DNA from: Bacteroidales bacterium
GTDB lineage: Bacteria; Bacteroidota; Bacteroidia; Bacteroidales; Paludibacteraceae
Length of the DNA stretch: 24,473 nt
Assembly: GCA_900767595.1 (NCBI GenBank)
Contig: CAAFZS010000061.1
Coordinates: 1-24,473, forward strand
Direction of reading: 5' to 3'
Of the stretch, positions 17,642 to 24,473 are shown piece by piece. Position 1 is the stretch's first letter. Every line of letters begins with the position of its first letter. The notes below the pieces were generated by a model. That model was given only the letters and a program-made list of their open reading frames with translations, was not told the origin of the DNA and made no database searches. A program made the position numbers and the translations under genes.

Positions 17642-18526
17642 TTACTCCGGCAACAGCGACTTCACAAACGCTTCGCGGTGGAAGACCTGCAAGTCCTCCA
17701 TCTTCTCCCCAACACCGATATACTTCACCGGCACCTTCAACTGATCGCTAATCCCGATAACGACTCCCCCCTTCGCCGTGCCATCTAACTTCGTAATCGC
17801 TAACGAACTCACCTGCGTCGCCTTCGTGAACTGCTTTGCCTGCTCGAACGCGTTCTGACCTGTGCTGCCGTCCAGCACCAACAACACCTCGTGAGGCGCA
17901 TCCGGCACCACTTTCTGCATCACATTCTTTATCTTCGTCAACTCGTTCATCAGGTTCACTTTGTTATGCAACCGCCCCGCCGTGTCGATAATAACGACAT
18001 CCGCATCGTTCGCTACCGCTGACGCTACCGTATCATAAGCCACCGAAGCCGGGTCCGAACCCTGCTGCTGCTTAACAACCGGCACACCCACACGCTCTCC
18101 CCATATACCAATCTGCTCCACCGCCGCCGCACGGAACGTGTCCGCTGCACCGAGATACACTTTCTTACCCGCTTGCTTGAACTGATACGCTAACTTACCT
18201 ATCGTCGTCGTCTTACCAACCCCATTCACACCAACCACCATAATAACATACGGCTTGGCAGGCAACGCAGCCCCAAAACCGGACATCTCCTCCATCTCGT
18301 TCTCCTTCAACAAACCCGCTATCTCTTCGACTAAGATCTTATTCAACTCCGCCGTATTCATATACTTATCACGCGCGACGCGCGCCTGCAGGCGTTCTAT
18401 AATACGGAGTGTCGTCTCCACACCTACATCCGCTGTGATAAGCGCCTCTTCTAAGTTATCTAATACATCCTCATCTACCGTCGTCTTACCCACTACGGCA
18501 CGACTAATCACATCAAAAAATCGCAT
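17642..18526 (-). CDS. ftsY: Signal recognition particle receptor FtsY
   Basis: A 294-residue SRP GTPase that docks SRP-ribosome complexes at the inner membrane. An N domain (residues about 1-85, VDEDVLDNLEEALITADVG) is followed by the G domain with P-loop GVNGVGKTTT (99-108), DTFRAAAVEQ, DTAGR (181-185) and TKLDGTAKGG (245-254). The C-terminal VGEKMEDLQVF is typical. The N-terminus is short: it begins MRFFDVISRAVVGK and lacks the acidic A domain and most of the lysine-rich lead seen in many relatives, so membrane attachment must come from the first helix. The start lies 2 bp after the UDP-glucose dehydrogenase stop, and no upstream extension is available, so the three genes form one operon. 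Confidence 0.96.
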   Translation of the reverse strand: MRFFDVISRAVVGKTTVDEDVLDNLEEALITADVGVETTLRIIERLQARVARDKYMNTAELNKILVEEIAGLLKENEMEEMSGFGAALPAKPYVIMVVGVNGVGKTTTIGKLAYQFKQAGKKVYLGAADTFRAAAVEQIGIWGERVGVPVVKQQQGSDPASVAYDTVASAVANDADVVIIDTAGRLHNKVNLMNELTKIKNVMQKVVPDAPHEVLLVLDGSTGQNAFEQAKQFTKATQVSSLAITKLDGTAKGGVVIGISDQLKVPVKYIGVGEKMEDLQVFHREAFVKSLLPE

Positions 18527-18528
18527 AA

Positions 18529-19761
18529 CTAATCTCTCTTAAAAATATCCCTTGTATATACTTTCTCTTGCACATCATCCAATACCGCATCATAACGGTT
18601 GGCGATGATTGTGTCACTCTGTCTCTTAAACGCCTCTAAGTCGTTCACTACCTCGCTCCCAAAGAACGTAGTCCCGTCCGTCAGCGTCGGCTCGTAGATA
18701 ATCACCTTTGCTCCCTTCGCCTTCACACGCTTCATAATCCCTTGTATTGACGACTGACGGAAGTTATCCGAGTTCGACTTCATCGTTAAACGATAGACAC
18801 CTACCGTAATCACTTTCTCCTGCTTCTCGTCCCAACTGTTCTCCTCACTATAGGCATAATACCCGGCCTTGGCCAATACCCTGTCCGCAATGAAATCCTT
18901 CCTCGTCCGGTTACTCTCCACAATCGCCTGTATCAAGTTCTCCGGCACATCCTGATAATTAGCCAACAACTGCTTCGTATCCTTCGGCAAACAGTAACCG
19001 CCATACCCGAATGAGGGGTTGTTGTAATGCTCCCCGATCCTCGGGTCCAGACATACACCCTCAATGATCGACTGCGTCTCCAAACCCTTCACCTCTGCGT
19101 AGGTATCTAACTCATTGAAGAAACTGACGCGGAGCGCCAAGAACGTGTTAGCAAAGAGTTTCACCGCCTCCGCTTCCGTCAATCCCATTATCAGCGTCGG
19201 TATATCCTCCTTAATCGCTCCCTCTTGCAACAACCCTGCAAACACTTTCGCTGCTTCTACGCAACGTGGGTCACTAAGGTCTGCACCTACGATGATGCGG
19301 GAGGGATACAGGTTGTCGTATAACGCCTTCGACTCACGCAGGAACTCCGGAGAAAACAATATGTTCTTGCTCCCCGTCGCCTTCCGTATATGTTCGGTGA
19401 AACCGACCGGAATAGTCGATTTAATCACCATCATCGCCTGCGGATTGACTTCCATCACTAACCGTATCACCGCCTCTACCGCACTCGTATCGAAATAGTT
19501 CTTCTGACTGTCGTAGTTCGTCGGCGCAGCAATCACTACATACTCCGCATCCTTGTACGCCGCCTTCGCATCCAACGTTGCCGTGAGCGGTACCTTCGGC
19601 AGATACTTCTCTATATACTCGTCCTGTATGGGCGACTGCTTGCGGTTGATCATCTCCACTTTCTCGGGCACGATATCCACCGCCACCACCTCATGGTGCT
19701 GAGCCAATAGGGTCGCAATCGACAACCCCACATAACCCGTTCCTGCTACGGCAATCTTCAT
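18529..19761 (-). CDS. UDP-glucose 6-dehydrogenase-type nucleotide sugar dehydrogenase
   Basis: A 410-residue NAD-dependent enzyme that oxidises a UDP-sugar twice to the uronic acid. The Rossmann motif GTGYVG is at residues 7-12; the NAD-side strings VIAAPTNYD and VIKSTIPVGFTE follow; the catalytic cysteine is Cys257 in GYGGYCLPKDTKQL. FSPEFLRES and LKSNSDNFR-like text (TMKSNSDNFRQSSIQ) agree with UDP-glucose dehydrogenases of the short, Bacteroidota and streptococcal HasB/Cap type. The product, UDP-glucuronate, would feed capsule or other surface glycan. It sits 2 bp after the paralogous dehydrogenase, which belongs to a different branch of the superfamily. Confidence 0.92.
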   Translation of the reverse strand: MKIAVAGTGYVGLSIATLLAQHHEVVAVDIVPEKVEMINRKQSPIQDEYIEKYLPKVPLTATLDAKAAYKDAEYVVIAAPTNYDSQKNYFDTSAVEAVIRLVMEVNPQAMMVIKSTIPVGFTEHIRKATGSKNILFSPEFLRESKALYDNLYPSRIIVGADLSDPRCVEAAKVFAGLLQEGAIKEDIPTLIMGLTEAEAVKLFANTFLALRVSFFNELDTYAEVKGLETQSIIEGVCLDPRIGEHYNNPSFGYGGYCLPKDTKQLLANYQDVPENLIQAIVESNRTRKDFIADRVLAKAGYYAYSEENSWDEKQEKVITVGVYRLTMKSNSDNFRQSSIQGIMKRVKAKGAKVIIYEPTLTDGTTFFGSEVVNDLEAFKRQSDTIIANRYDAVLDDVQEKVYTRDIFKRD

Positions 19762-19763
19762 AA

Positions 19764-21059
19764 TTACAACCTTCCGTCAACCAAACTGCGATCCACGAAG
19801 TTCTTCACATCGAAGATCACCGCACCTTGGTCTTTGTATTTCTTGAAATCAAACGTCTTAAACTCATCGTGACTCACGCACGCGATAATAGCCTCATACC
19901 GCTTGCTCGGGTCGATACTCCCCAGCAACTCTTTTCCGTACTCGTGCTTCACCACCGCTGCACTTGCCCACGGGTCGTAGATATCTACCTTGCACCCGAA
20001 GTCCTCTAACTCGTTAGCTATATCCACTACCTTCGTGTTACGGCAGTCCGGACAGTTCTCCTTGAACGTCACACCTAAGATCAGCACATTAGAGTCCTTA
20101 ATCTTATGGTCCTTCTGAATCATTAACTTCAAGGTCTTATCCGCAATGAACTTCGATATCGAGTTGTTCACCGCACGACCACTTAATATCACGTGAGGCT
20201 CGTAACCTAACGACTTCGCTTTGTGTGCCAAGTAATACGGATCCACACTGATGCAGTGACCTCCCACCAGTCCCGGACGGTACTTGAGGAAGTTCCACTT
20301 CGTTCCGGCAGCTTCGATCACGTCGTTCGTATCTATACCTACGCGGTCGCAGATGAGCGCCAACTCGTTCATAAACGATATGTTCACATCTCGCTGACTG
20401 TTCTCCACCGCTTTAGCGGCTTCTGCCACTTTCATATTCGGGGCTTTGTGCGTGCCGTTCAACAAAATCGAGTTATACAGCGCATCCACGAGGTCCGCTA
20501 CCTCCGGTGTCGAACCCGAGGTGATCTTCTTAATCTTCGTCAAGGTGTTCACCTTATCGCCCGGATTAATACGCTCCGGACTGTAACCGCAGTAGAAATC
20601 CTGATTGAAACGCAGGCCGCTCATCTTCTCCAATACCGGTACACAGTCTTCCTCCGTGCAACCCGGATAAACGGTGGACTCGTAGATAACGATATCCCCC
20701 TTGTTCAACGTCTTACCAATCGTCTCCGACGCTTTCAATAGCGGCGTCAAGTCGGGGTTATTGAACCGGTCAATCGGCGTCGGCACACTGACAATATACG
20801 TATTGACTTGCTTCAAGTCCTCTACGTTACTACTCAGCGTCAAACCGATCTTCTTGGTCGAGGCATAAGCATCGCGTGCCTGCTTCATACCTACTAAGTC
20901 GGCCTCTTTGGTGTGGTCTTCGCCACGCTCCAATTCCGCTACTCGAGCTTGGTTAACATCAAAACCGATTACTCTGTACTTTTTGCCATACTCAATGGCG
21001 AGCGGTAACCCGACATATCCGAGTCCAATCACCGCAATAATTCTGTCATTTAGTTCCAT
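19764..21059 (-). CDS. UDP-N-acetylhexosamine dehydrogenase-type enzyme (WbpA/TviB-like)
   Basis: A 431-residue nucleotide sugar dehydrogenase. The NAD motif GLGYVG is at residues 12-17, SVPTPID near 91-97, ESTVYPGCTEE near 127-137, and the catalytic Cys269 in GGHCISVDPYYL. The strings YSPERINPGDK and LGVTFKENCPDCRNT define the WbpA/TviB/WecC branch, which acts on UDP-GlcNAc or UDP-GalNAc to make the uronic acid. This differs from the neighbour, a UDP-glucose type. The choice between GlcNAc and GalNAc cannot be made here. It is first in the operon and has its own promoter at 21098-21129, divergent from the DUF2723 gene. Confidence 0.92.
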   Translation of the reverse strand: MELNDRIIAVIGLGYVGLPLAIEYGKKYRVIGFDVNQARVAELERGEDHTKEADLVGMKQARDAYASTKKIGLTLSSNVEDLKQVNTYIVSVPTPIDRFNNPDLTPLLKASETIGKTLNKGDIVIYESTVYPGCTEEDCVPVLEKMSGLRFNQDFYCGYSPERINPGDKVNTLTKIKKITSGSTPEVADLVDALYNSILLNGTHKAPNMKVAEAAKAVENSQRDVNISFMNELALICDRVGIDTNDVIEAAGTKWNFLKYRPGLVGGHCISVDPYYLAHKAKSLGYEPHVILSGRAVNNSISKFIADKTLKLMIQKDHKIKDSNVLILGVTFKENCPDCRNTKVVDIANELEDFGCKVDIYDPWASAAVVKHEYGKELLGSIDPSKRYEAIIACVSHDEFKTFDFKKYKDQGAVIFDVKNFVDRSLVDGRL

Positions 21060-21097
21060 AAATGTATTTTTGTTCTAATAATTTCCAAAATAGCACG

Positions 21098-21129
21098 CAA
21101 AATTACAAAAAAATTTGGATATGTGCAAA
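21098..21129 (-). promoter_or_regulatory. Promoter of the sugar dehydrogenase-ftsY operon
   Basis: On the minus strand the -33 TTTG (21126-21129) and -7 TAATTTTG (21098-21105) are separated by 20 bp, about 38 bp before the ATG. Confidence 0.82.
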
Positions 21130-21145
21130 AAAAAATGTAATTTTG
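21114..21145 (+). promoter_or_regulatory. Promoter of the DUF2723 gene
   Basis: The -33 TTTG (21114-21117) and -7 TAATTTTG (21138-21145) are 20 bp apart, leaving only about 12 nt of leader before the ATG at 21165. It interleaves with the divergent promoter in exactly the same geometry as at 13987-14034. Confidence 0.85.
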
Positions 21146-21164
21146 CAGCAAAATTCGTGAAATT

Positions 21165-24100
21165 ATGGTGAAAAAGTTCAATTTTTGGGACAATGTATGC
21201 GGTTGGGTGGTTTTTGCCATCGCCGCCGCTACCTACCTGTTAACGATGGAACCCACCGCCTCTTTCTGGGATTGCGGCGAGTTCATATCCAGTGCATATA
21301 AGTTTGACGTAGGCCACCCGCCCGGAGCACCGTTCTTCATGATGATGGGACACTTCTTCTCGCTCTTTGCCTCTGACCCTGCTCACGTGGCTATCTGCGT
21401 CAATGCCCTTTCGGCACTGGCTTCGGCGTTCACGATCCTCTTCCTTTTCTGGACCATCACCGCGTTGGCCAAAAAATTGGTCATTCTTCATTCTTCAATC
21501 TTCAATCTTCAATCCTTAATCGGGATTCTCGGCGCCGGCGCCGTAGGCGCACTCGCCTACACGTTCTCCGACACCTTCTGGTTCTCGGCCGTCGAGGGAG
21601 AGGTCTATGCCTCTTCATCTCTGTTTACCGCCGTCGTGTTCTGGCTGATCTTGAAGTGGGACGAACAGGCGGACGAACCCGGCTCCGACCGTTGGCTGAT
21701 AGCTATCATGTACCTCATGGGTCTCAGTATCGGTGTCCACCTACTGAACCTGTTGACTATCCCCGCTATCGTCCTCGTCTATTATTTCCGCCGCTATACG
21801 TTCTCGTGGAAGGGTGTCATCACCGCTTTCATCATCTCCTGCCTTGTCCTCGCGGCTATCCTCTACGGTATCATCCCGGGCGTACCCACCGTGGCAGGCT
21901 GGTTCGAACTCTTCTTCGTCAATGCCCTCGGCTGTCCGTTTAACACCGGTCTATATGTCTATCTCATCTTGACCCTCGGCTTGTTAGGGTGGGGTATCGT
22001 CTATACCTACCGTAAACTCCAAGAGCACTACACCGAGAAACTGCGCTGGATCCACAACGCTATCCTCATGGTCACGGTTATCCTCATCGGTTATGGCTCC
22101 TATGCCGCTACCGTCATTCGTTCGAATGCCGATACACCGATGGACCAGAACAGCCCCGATAACGTCTTTGCTCTCAAGTCCTACCTCAACCGCGAACAGT
22201 ATGGCGACCGCCCGCTCCTCTATGGTCAGTATTATAACGCACCCGTAGAGCGTAAGGTCGAAGGCAACTACTGCGTTCCCGTACAGAAAGTCGGTCACGC
22301 CCAGTATGCTCCGGCTCCTAAGGTAGAAGGACAGAAAGACAAGTACGTTCTCACCGGCTATAAAACCTCTTGGATTTATAACAAGAACTTCTGCACCATC
22401 TTCCCGCGTATGTACTCCGCCTCCGGCGACCACGTTAACGCTTACAAGGAGTGGGCACAAGTCAAAGGACGGAAGGTGCGCTATGAAGACTGCGGACAGA
22501 AGAAGACCGACTATTGTCCTACGTTCATCGAGAACCTCAGGTTCTTCTTCTCCTACCAAGTGCACTTCATGTACTGGCGGTACTTTATGTGGAACTTCGC
22601 CGGCCGACAAAACGACCTACAGTCCTATGGCGACATCACCAAAGGCCAGTGGATCTCCGGTATCCCGTTCTTCGATAACCTCCGCCTCGGCGACCAGTCG
22701 AAGTTACCAACTATCCTCAAAGAGAACAAAGGACACAACGTCTATTACCTCCTCCCGCTACTGCTCGGTATCATCGGTATCCTCTGGCAGGTACAACAGC
22801 GCGTCGACGGTAAGAAAGAGGGCTGGCGTTCGTTCACGATCGTCTTCCTGCTCTTCTTCCTCACCGGACTGGCTATCGTCATCTACCTCAACCAGACACC
22901 TTATCAACCGCGCGAACGCGACTACGCGTACGCGGGAAGCTTCTACGCCTTCTGTATCTGGATCGGACTCGGTGTCCTCGGCCTCATCGATGCCTTCGCC
23001 TCTAAACCCGCTAAACTTGCTCAACCCGCTAAACTGGCAATCACAATCGCGATTGTAATTGCGTCATTAGGTGTTCCGGCGCTGATGGCACAGCAGAACT
23101 GGGACGACCACGACCGCTCGCCCCGTTACTCCTGTCGCGACTTTGGAGCGAATTACCTGCGCTCGTGCGAGACACAGGGTGTCATCTTCACCAACGGAGA
23201 TAACGATACCTTCCCCTTGTGGTACAACCAAGAGGTGGAGGGCGAAGGAACGGACCTGCGCGTCTGCAACCTTTCCTACCTGCAGACCGACTGGTATATC
23301 GACCAGATGAAACGACCCTACTACGAGTCCAAGGCACTGCCTATCTCGTGGGAGTATAAGGATTATATGGCGAATGTCAACGAGATCGTCCGCGTCAATG
23401 CCCGCATCGACGCACCCCTCTCCGTCGAAAAAGCCTTCGAGTTCGTGCGCTCCGATAACCCGCGCACCAAACAGGACGGCGAAAACTATATCCCCTCCAA
23501 GTCCCTCTACTTCGATGGACCTAATGGCGAACAGATTCCGTTGGCGTCTAAGTCTTACTATACACGCTCCGAACTGATGATTATGGAGATGCTCGAACAG
23601 AACAACTGGAAACGACCCTATTACTTCGCCGTCTCCTGCGGCGACTCCTATTACCTCGGACTCAAACCGTACTTCGAGATGACCGGACTCGCCTACAAAG
23701 TCACGCCTACCCGTAGCAAGGACGGACAACCGCGCGTCAATACCGAACTTATGTACGAGAATATGATGCATAAGTTCCGCTTCGGGAACATGGACTACCC
23801 GGGCGTCTATATCGACGAGAACCTCCACCGTATGTGCCATACCCATCGGATGATGTTCCTCGAACTCGCCGAAGCGCTCTACCGCGAACATAAGGACGAC
23901 AAAGCACGCGAGGTACTTAACTACTCGTTAAAAGTGCTGCCGGCATATAACATCCCGTACGCCTCTACCGACTATACTTCCGTCGGCTATGCCCAACTCT
24001 ATTACGCCTTGGGTAGCGAGGAGGATATAGCGCGAGCCAACGAGATCGTCACCGCTCTGGCCGATAACTGCGTCGAGTACCTCGAGTGGGGAGCAAGCTT

Positions 24101-24245
24101 GAACAAACAAGACCGCAAGTTTATGTCCTCTACCATAGGACATCACTCCGCCATCTTCGGTTACGCGATGCAACTCGCCGAACGCAACCGCCAACACTCC
24201 CTCCTCGACACCTACTATCCGCTCTACGAGCAGTATGTTCGTTAG
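21165..24245 (+). CDS. DUF2723 / GT117 family integral membrane glycosyltransferase-like protein
   Basis: A 1026-residue protein. The N-terminus has the family signature FWDCGEFI (residues 34-41) followed by GHPPGAPFF (50-58), which recalls the acidic first-loop motif of GT-C mannosyltransferases; FSAVEGEVYASS follows. Several membrane segments span residues about 12-330 and 520-640, and the C-terminal third is a soluble, probably periplasmic domain with NGDNDTFPLWYNQE and helical-repeat-like sequence to the end. GT117 members are thought to transfer sugars from lipid carriers to proteins or glycans; substrate is not established here. Two linkers are written by repeats: residues 108-119 (HSSIFNLQSL) and 615-626 (PAKLAQPAKLA). 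It is divergently transcribed from two UDP-uronate enzymes, which suggests envelope glycan work. Confidence 0.92.
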   Translation: MVKKFNFWDNVCGWVVFAIAAATYLLTMEPTASFWDCGEFISSAYKFDVGHPPGAPFFMMMGHFFSLFASDPAHVAICVNALSALASAFTILFLFWTITALAKKLVILHSSIFNLQSLIGILGAGAVGALAYTFSDTFWFSAVEGEVYASSSLFTAVVFWLILKWDEQADEPGSDRWLIAIMYLMGLSIGVHLLNLLTIPAIVLVYYFRRYTFSWKGVITAFIISCLVLAAILYGIIPGVPTVAGWFELFFVNALGCPFNTGLYVYLILTLGLLGWGIVYTYRKLQEHYTEKLRWIHNAILMVTVILIGYGSYAATVIRSNADTPMDQNSPDNVFALKSYLNREQYGDRPLLYGQYYNAPVERKVEGNYCVPVQKVGHAQYAPAPKVEGQKDKYVLTGYKTSWIYNKNFCTIFPRMYSASGDHVNAYKEWAQVKGRKVRYEDCGQKKTDYCPTFIENLRFFFSYQVHFMYWRYFMWNFAGRQNDLQSYGDITKGQWISGIPFFDNLRLGDQSKLPTILKENKGHNVYYLLPLLLGIIGILWQVQQRVDGKKEGWRSFTIVFLLFFLTGLAIVIYLNQTPYQPRERDYAYAGSFYAFCIWIGLGVLGLIDAFASKPAKLAQPAKLAITIAIVIASLGVPALMAQQNWDDHDRSPRYSCRDFGANYLRSCETQGVIFTNGDNDTFPLWYNQEVEGEGTDLRVCNLSYLQTDWYIDQMKRPYYESKALPISWEYKDYMANVNEIVRVNARIDAPLSVEKAFEFVRSDNPRTKQDGENYIPSKSLYFDGPNGEQIPLASKSYYTRSELMIMEMLEQNNWKRPYYFAVSCGDSYYLGLKPYFEMTGLAYKVTPTRSKDGQPRVNTELMYENMMHKFRFGNMDYPGVYIDENLHRMCHTHRMMFLELAEALYREHKDDKAREVLNYSLKVLPAYNIPYASTDYTSVGYAQLYYALGSEEDIARANEIVTALADNCVEYLEWGASLNKQDRKFMSSTIGHHSAIFGYAMQLAERNRQHSLLDTYYPLYEQYVR
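21480..21521. repeat. TTCAATC 7-bp repeat in frame inside the DUF2723 gene
   Basis: Six heptads (GTCATTC, TTCATTC, three TTCAATC, CTTAATC) make 42 bp, a multiple of three. They encode the linker around HSSIFNLQSL (residues 108-119), between two membrane segments. The same heptads form the whole rsmG-MBL gap and part of the protease 3' end. Confidence 0.85.
23005..23040. repeat. 18-bp tandem duplication in the DUF2723 gene
   Basis: Two 18-bp units sharing AACCCGCTAAACT encode PAKLAQPAKLA, just before a membrane segment (ITIAIVIASLG). Length is a multiple of three, so the frame is kept. Confidence 0.75.
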
Positions 24246-24246
24246 T

Positions 24247-24286
24247 GTAGAGGAGTAGAGGAGTAGGGGAGTAGAGGAGTAGGGGA
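24247..24286. repeat. GTAGAGGA 8-bp tandem array, five units
   Basis: The units are GTAGAGGA twice, GTAGGGGA, GTAGAGGA, GTAGGGGA, starting one base after the DUF2723 stop codon. The same unit appears inside the pseudouridine synthase gene (1336-1357). Confidence 0.85.
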
Positions 24287-24294
24287 GATTTTTA

Positions 24295-24473
24295 GTAAGA
24301 TTTTAAAATAAGGATTTTTATAAGATTTTTGAGCGCAGCGAAATAAAAACAAGTGCTCAAACGATTTTGAGTAAATCCCTTACAAGATTTTAATAGCATA
24401 GCGACAGGTCTACTAGAAAAACAGACGCGACGCTAAAAAAATCCAAACAAGAAGGACAAAAAATCAATTGAGC
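24295..24473 (+). repeat. Structured 3'-flank repeat, copy 2 (downstream of DUF2723), cut by window edge
   Basis: This is the inverse copy of 17447-17626. The core is 24295-24435. It begins 49 bp after the DUF2723 stop, so, read along the transcript, it has the same polarity as copy 1 after ftsY. Differences from copy 1 mostly keep pairing (a G-C pair becomes G-T in the TAGCG stem; the loop GTAG becomes GTAA, with C-G becoming T-G beside it). The homology reaches the last base, so the element may continue beyond the window. Confidence 0.85.

Noticed and set aside
17447..24473. Inverted repeats as ends of a composite transposon
   Set aside because: The enclosed genes are core genes (ftsY, sugar dehydrogenases, DUF2723), no transposase is present, and orientation is explained by position after two differently directed genes. 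No target duplication can be tested because the second copy reaches the window edge.

Overview
The window is a continuous piece of a Bacteroidales-type (phylum Bacteroidota) chromosome. The evidence is the promoters, which use the Bacteroidota pattern TTTG-N20-TAnnTTTG rather than -35/-10 boxes, and several families typical of the phylum: DUF5723, DUF2723/GT117, the golvesin-domain amidase often labelled xanthan lyase, the VUT transporter and Bacteroidota-type YebC. Family or genus cannot be decided from the sequence. No transposase, integrase, phage gene, CRISPR array, tRNA or rRNA is visible; the genes are mostly housekeeping and cell-envelope genes.

Layout. (1) 1-371: gene-free, with a terminator-like hairpin, two 11-bp-period tandem arrays and two GTAGGACA hairpins. 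(2) 372-6864, minus strand: a compact run transcribed from a promoter at 6885-6916: unknown lipoprotein, DUF5723 outer-membrane protein, yebC, rsmG, MBL-fold hydrolase, RluA-type pseudouridine synthase, VUT transporter. (3) 6932-8323, minus: a RecD-like/UvrD_C helicase. (4) 8393-8520, plus: the small SRP RNA with its own promoter. (5) 8552-13963, minus: amidase/golvesin protein, rlmD and an S8 protease, packed as one operon. (6) 14089-17260, plus: cdd, an LptF/LptG permease and ribBA, overlapping end to start. (7) 17261-17641: gene-free convergent region with hairpins and copy 1 of a structured repeat. (8) 17642-21059, minus: UDP-GlcNAc-type dehydrogenase, UDP-glucose dehydrogenase, ftsY. (9) 21165-24245, plus: a large DUF2723/GT117 membrane protein, followed by copy 2 of the structured repeat, which runs to the window edge.

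How they fit together. Both SRP RNA and its receptor FtsY are present. The two sugar dehydrogenases supply UDP-uronic acids for surface polysaccharide or glycoprotein and sit back to back with a GT117 membrane glycosyltransferase. rsmG, rlmD and the RluA enzyme are rRNA/tRNA modification genes. The lipoprotein, DUF5723 protein, amidase, protease and LptF-type permease belong to the envelope.

The most notable signals are not genes. First, a ~180-bp structured repeat occurs twice, each time in the same polarity just after a stop codon (ftsY and DUF2723), with mutually exclusive hairpins and pairing-compatible differences. Second, two divergent intergenic regions carry the same 48-bp interleaved bidirectional promoter module (42 of 48 positions identical), and degenerate versions lie at two further promoters. 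Third, several families of very short tandem repeats (6, 7, 8 and 18 bp) are scattered through gaps and inserted in frame into at least five protein genes.
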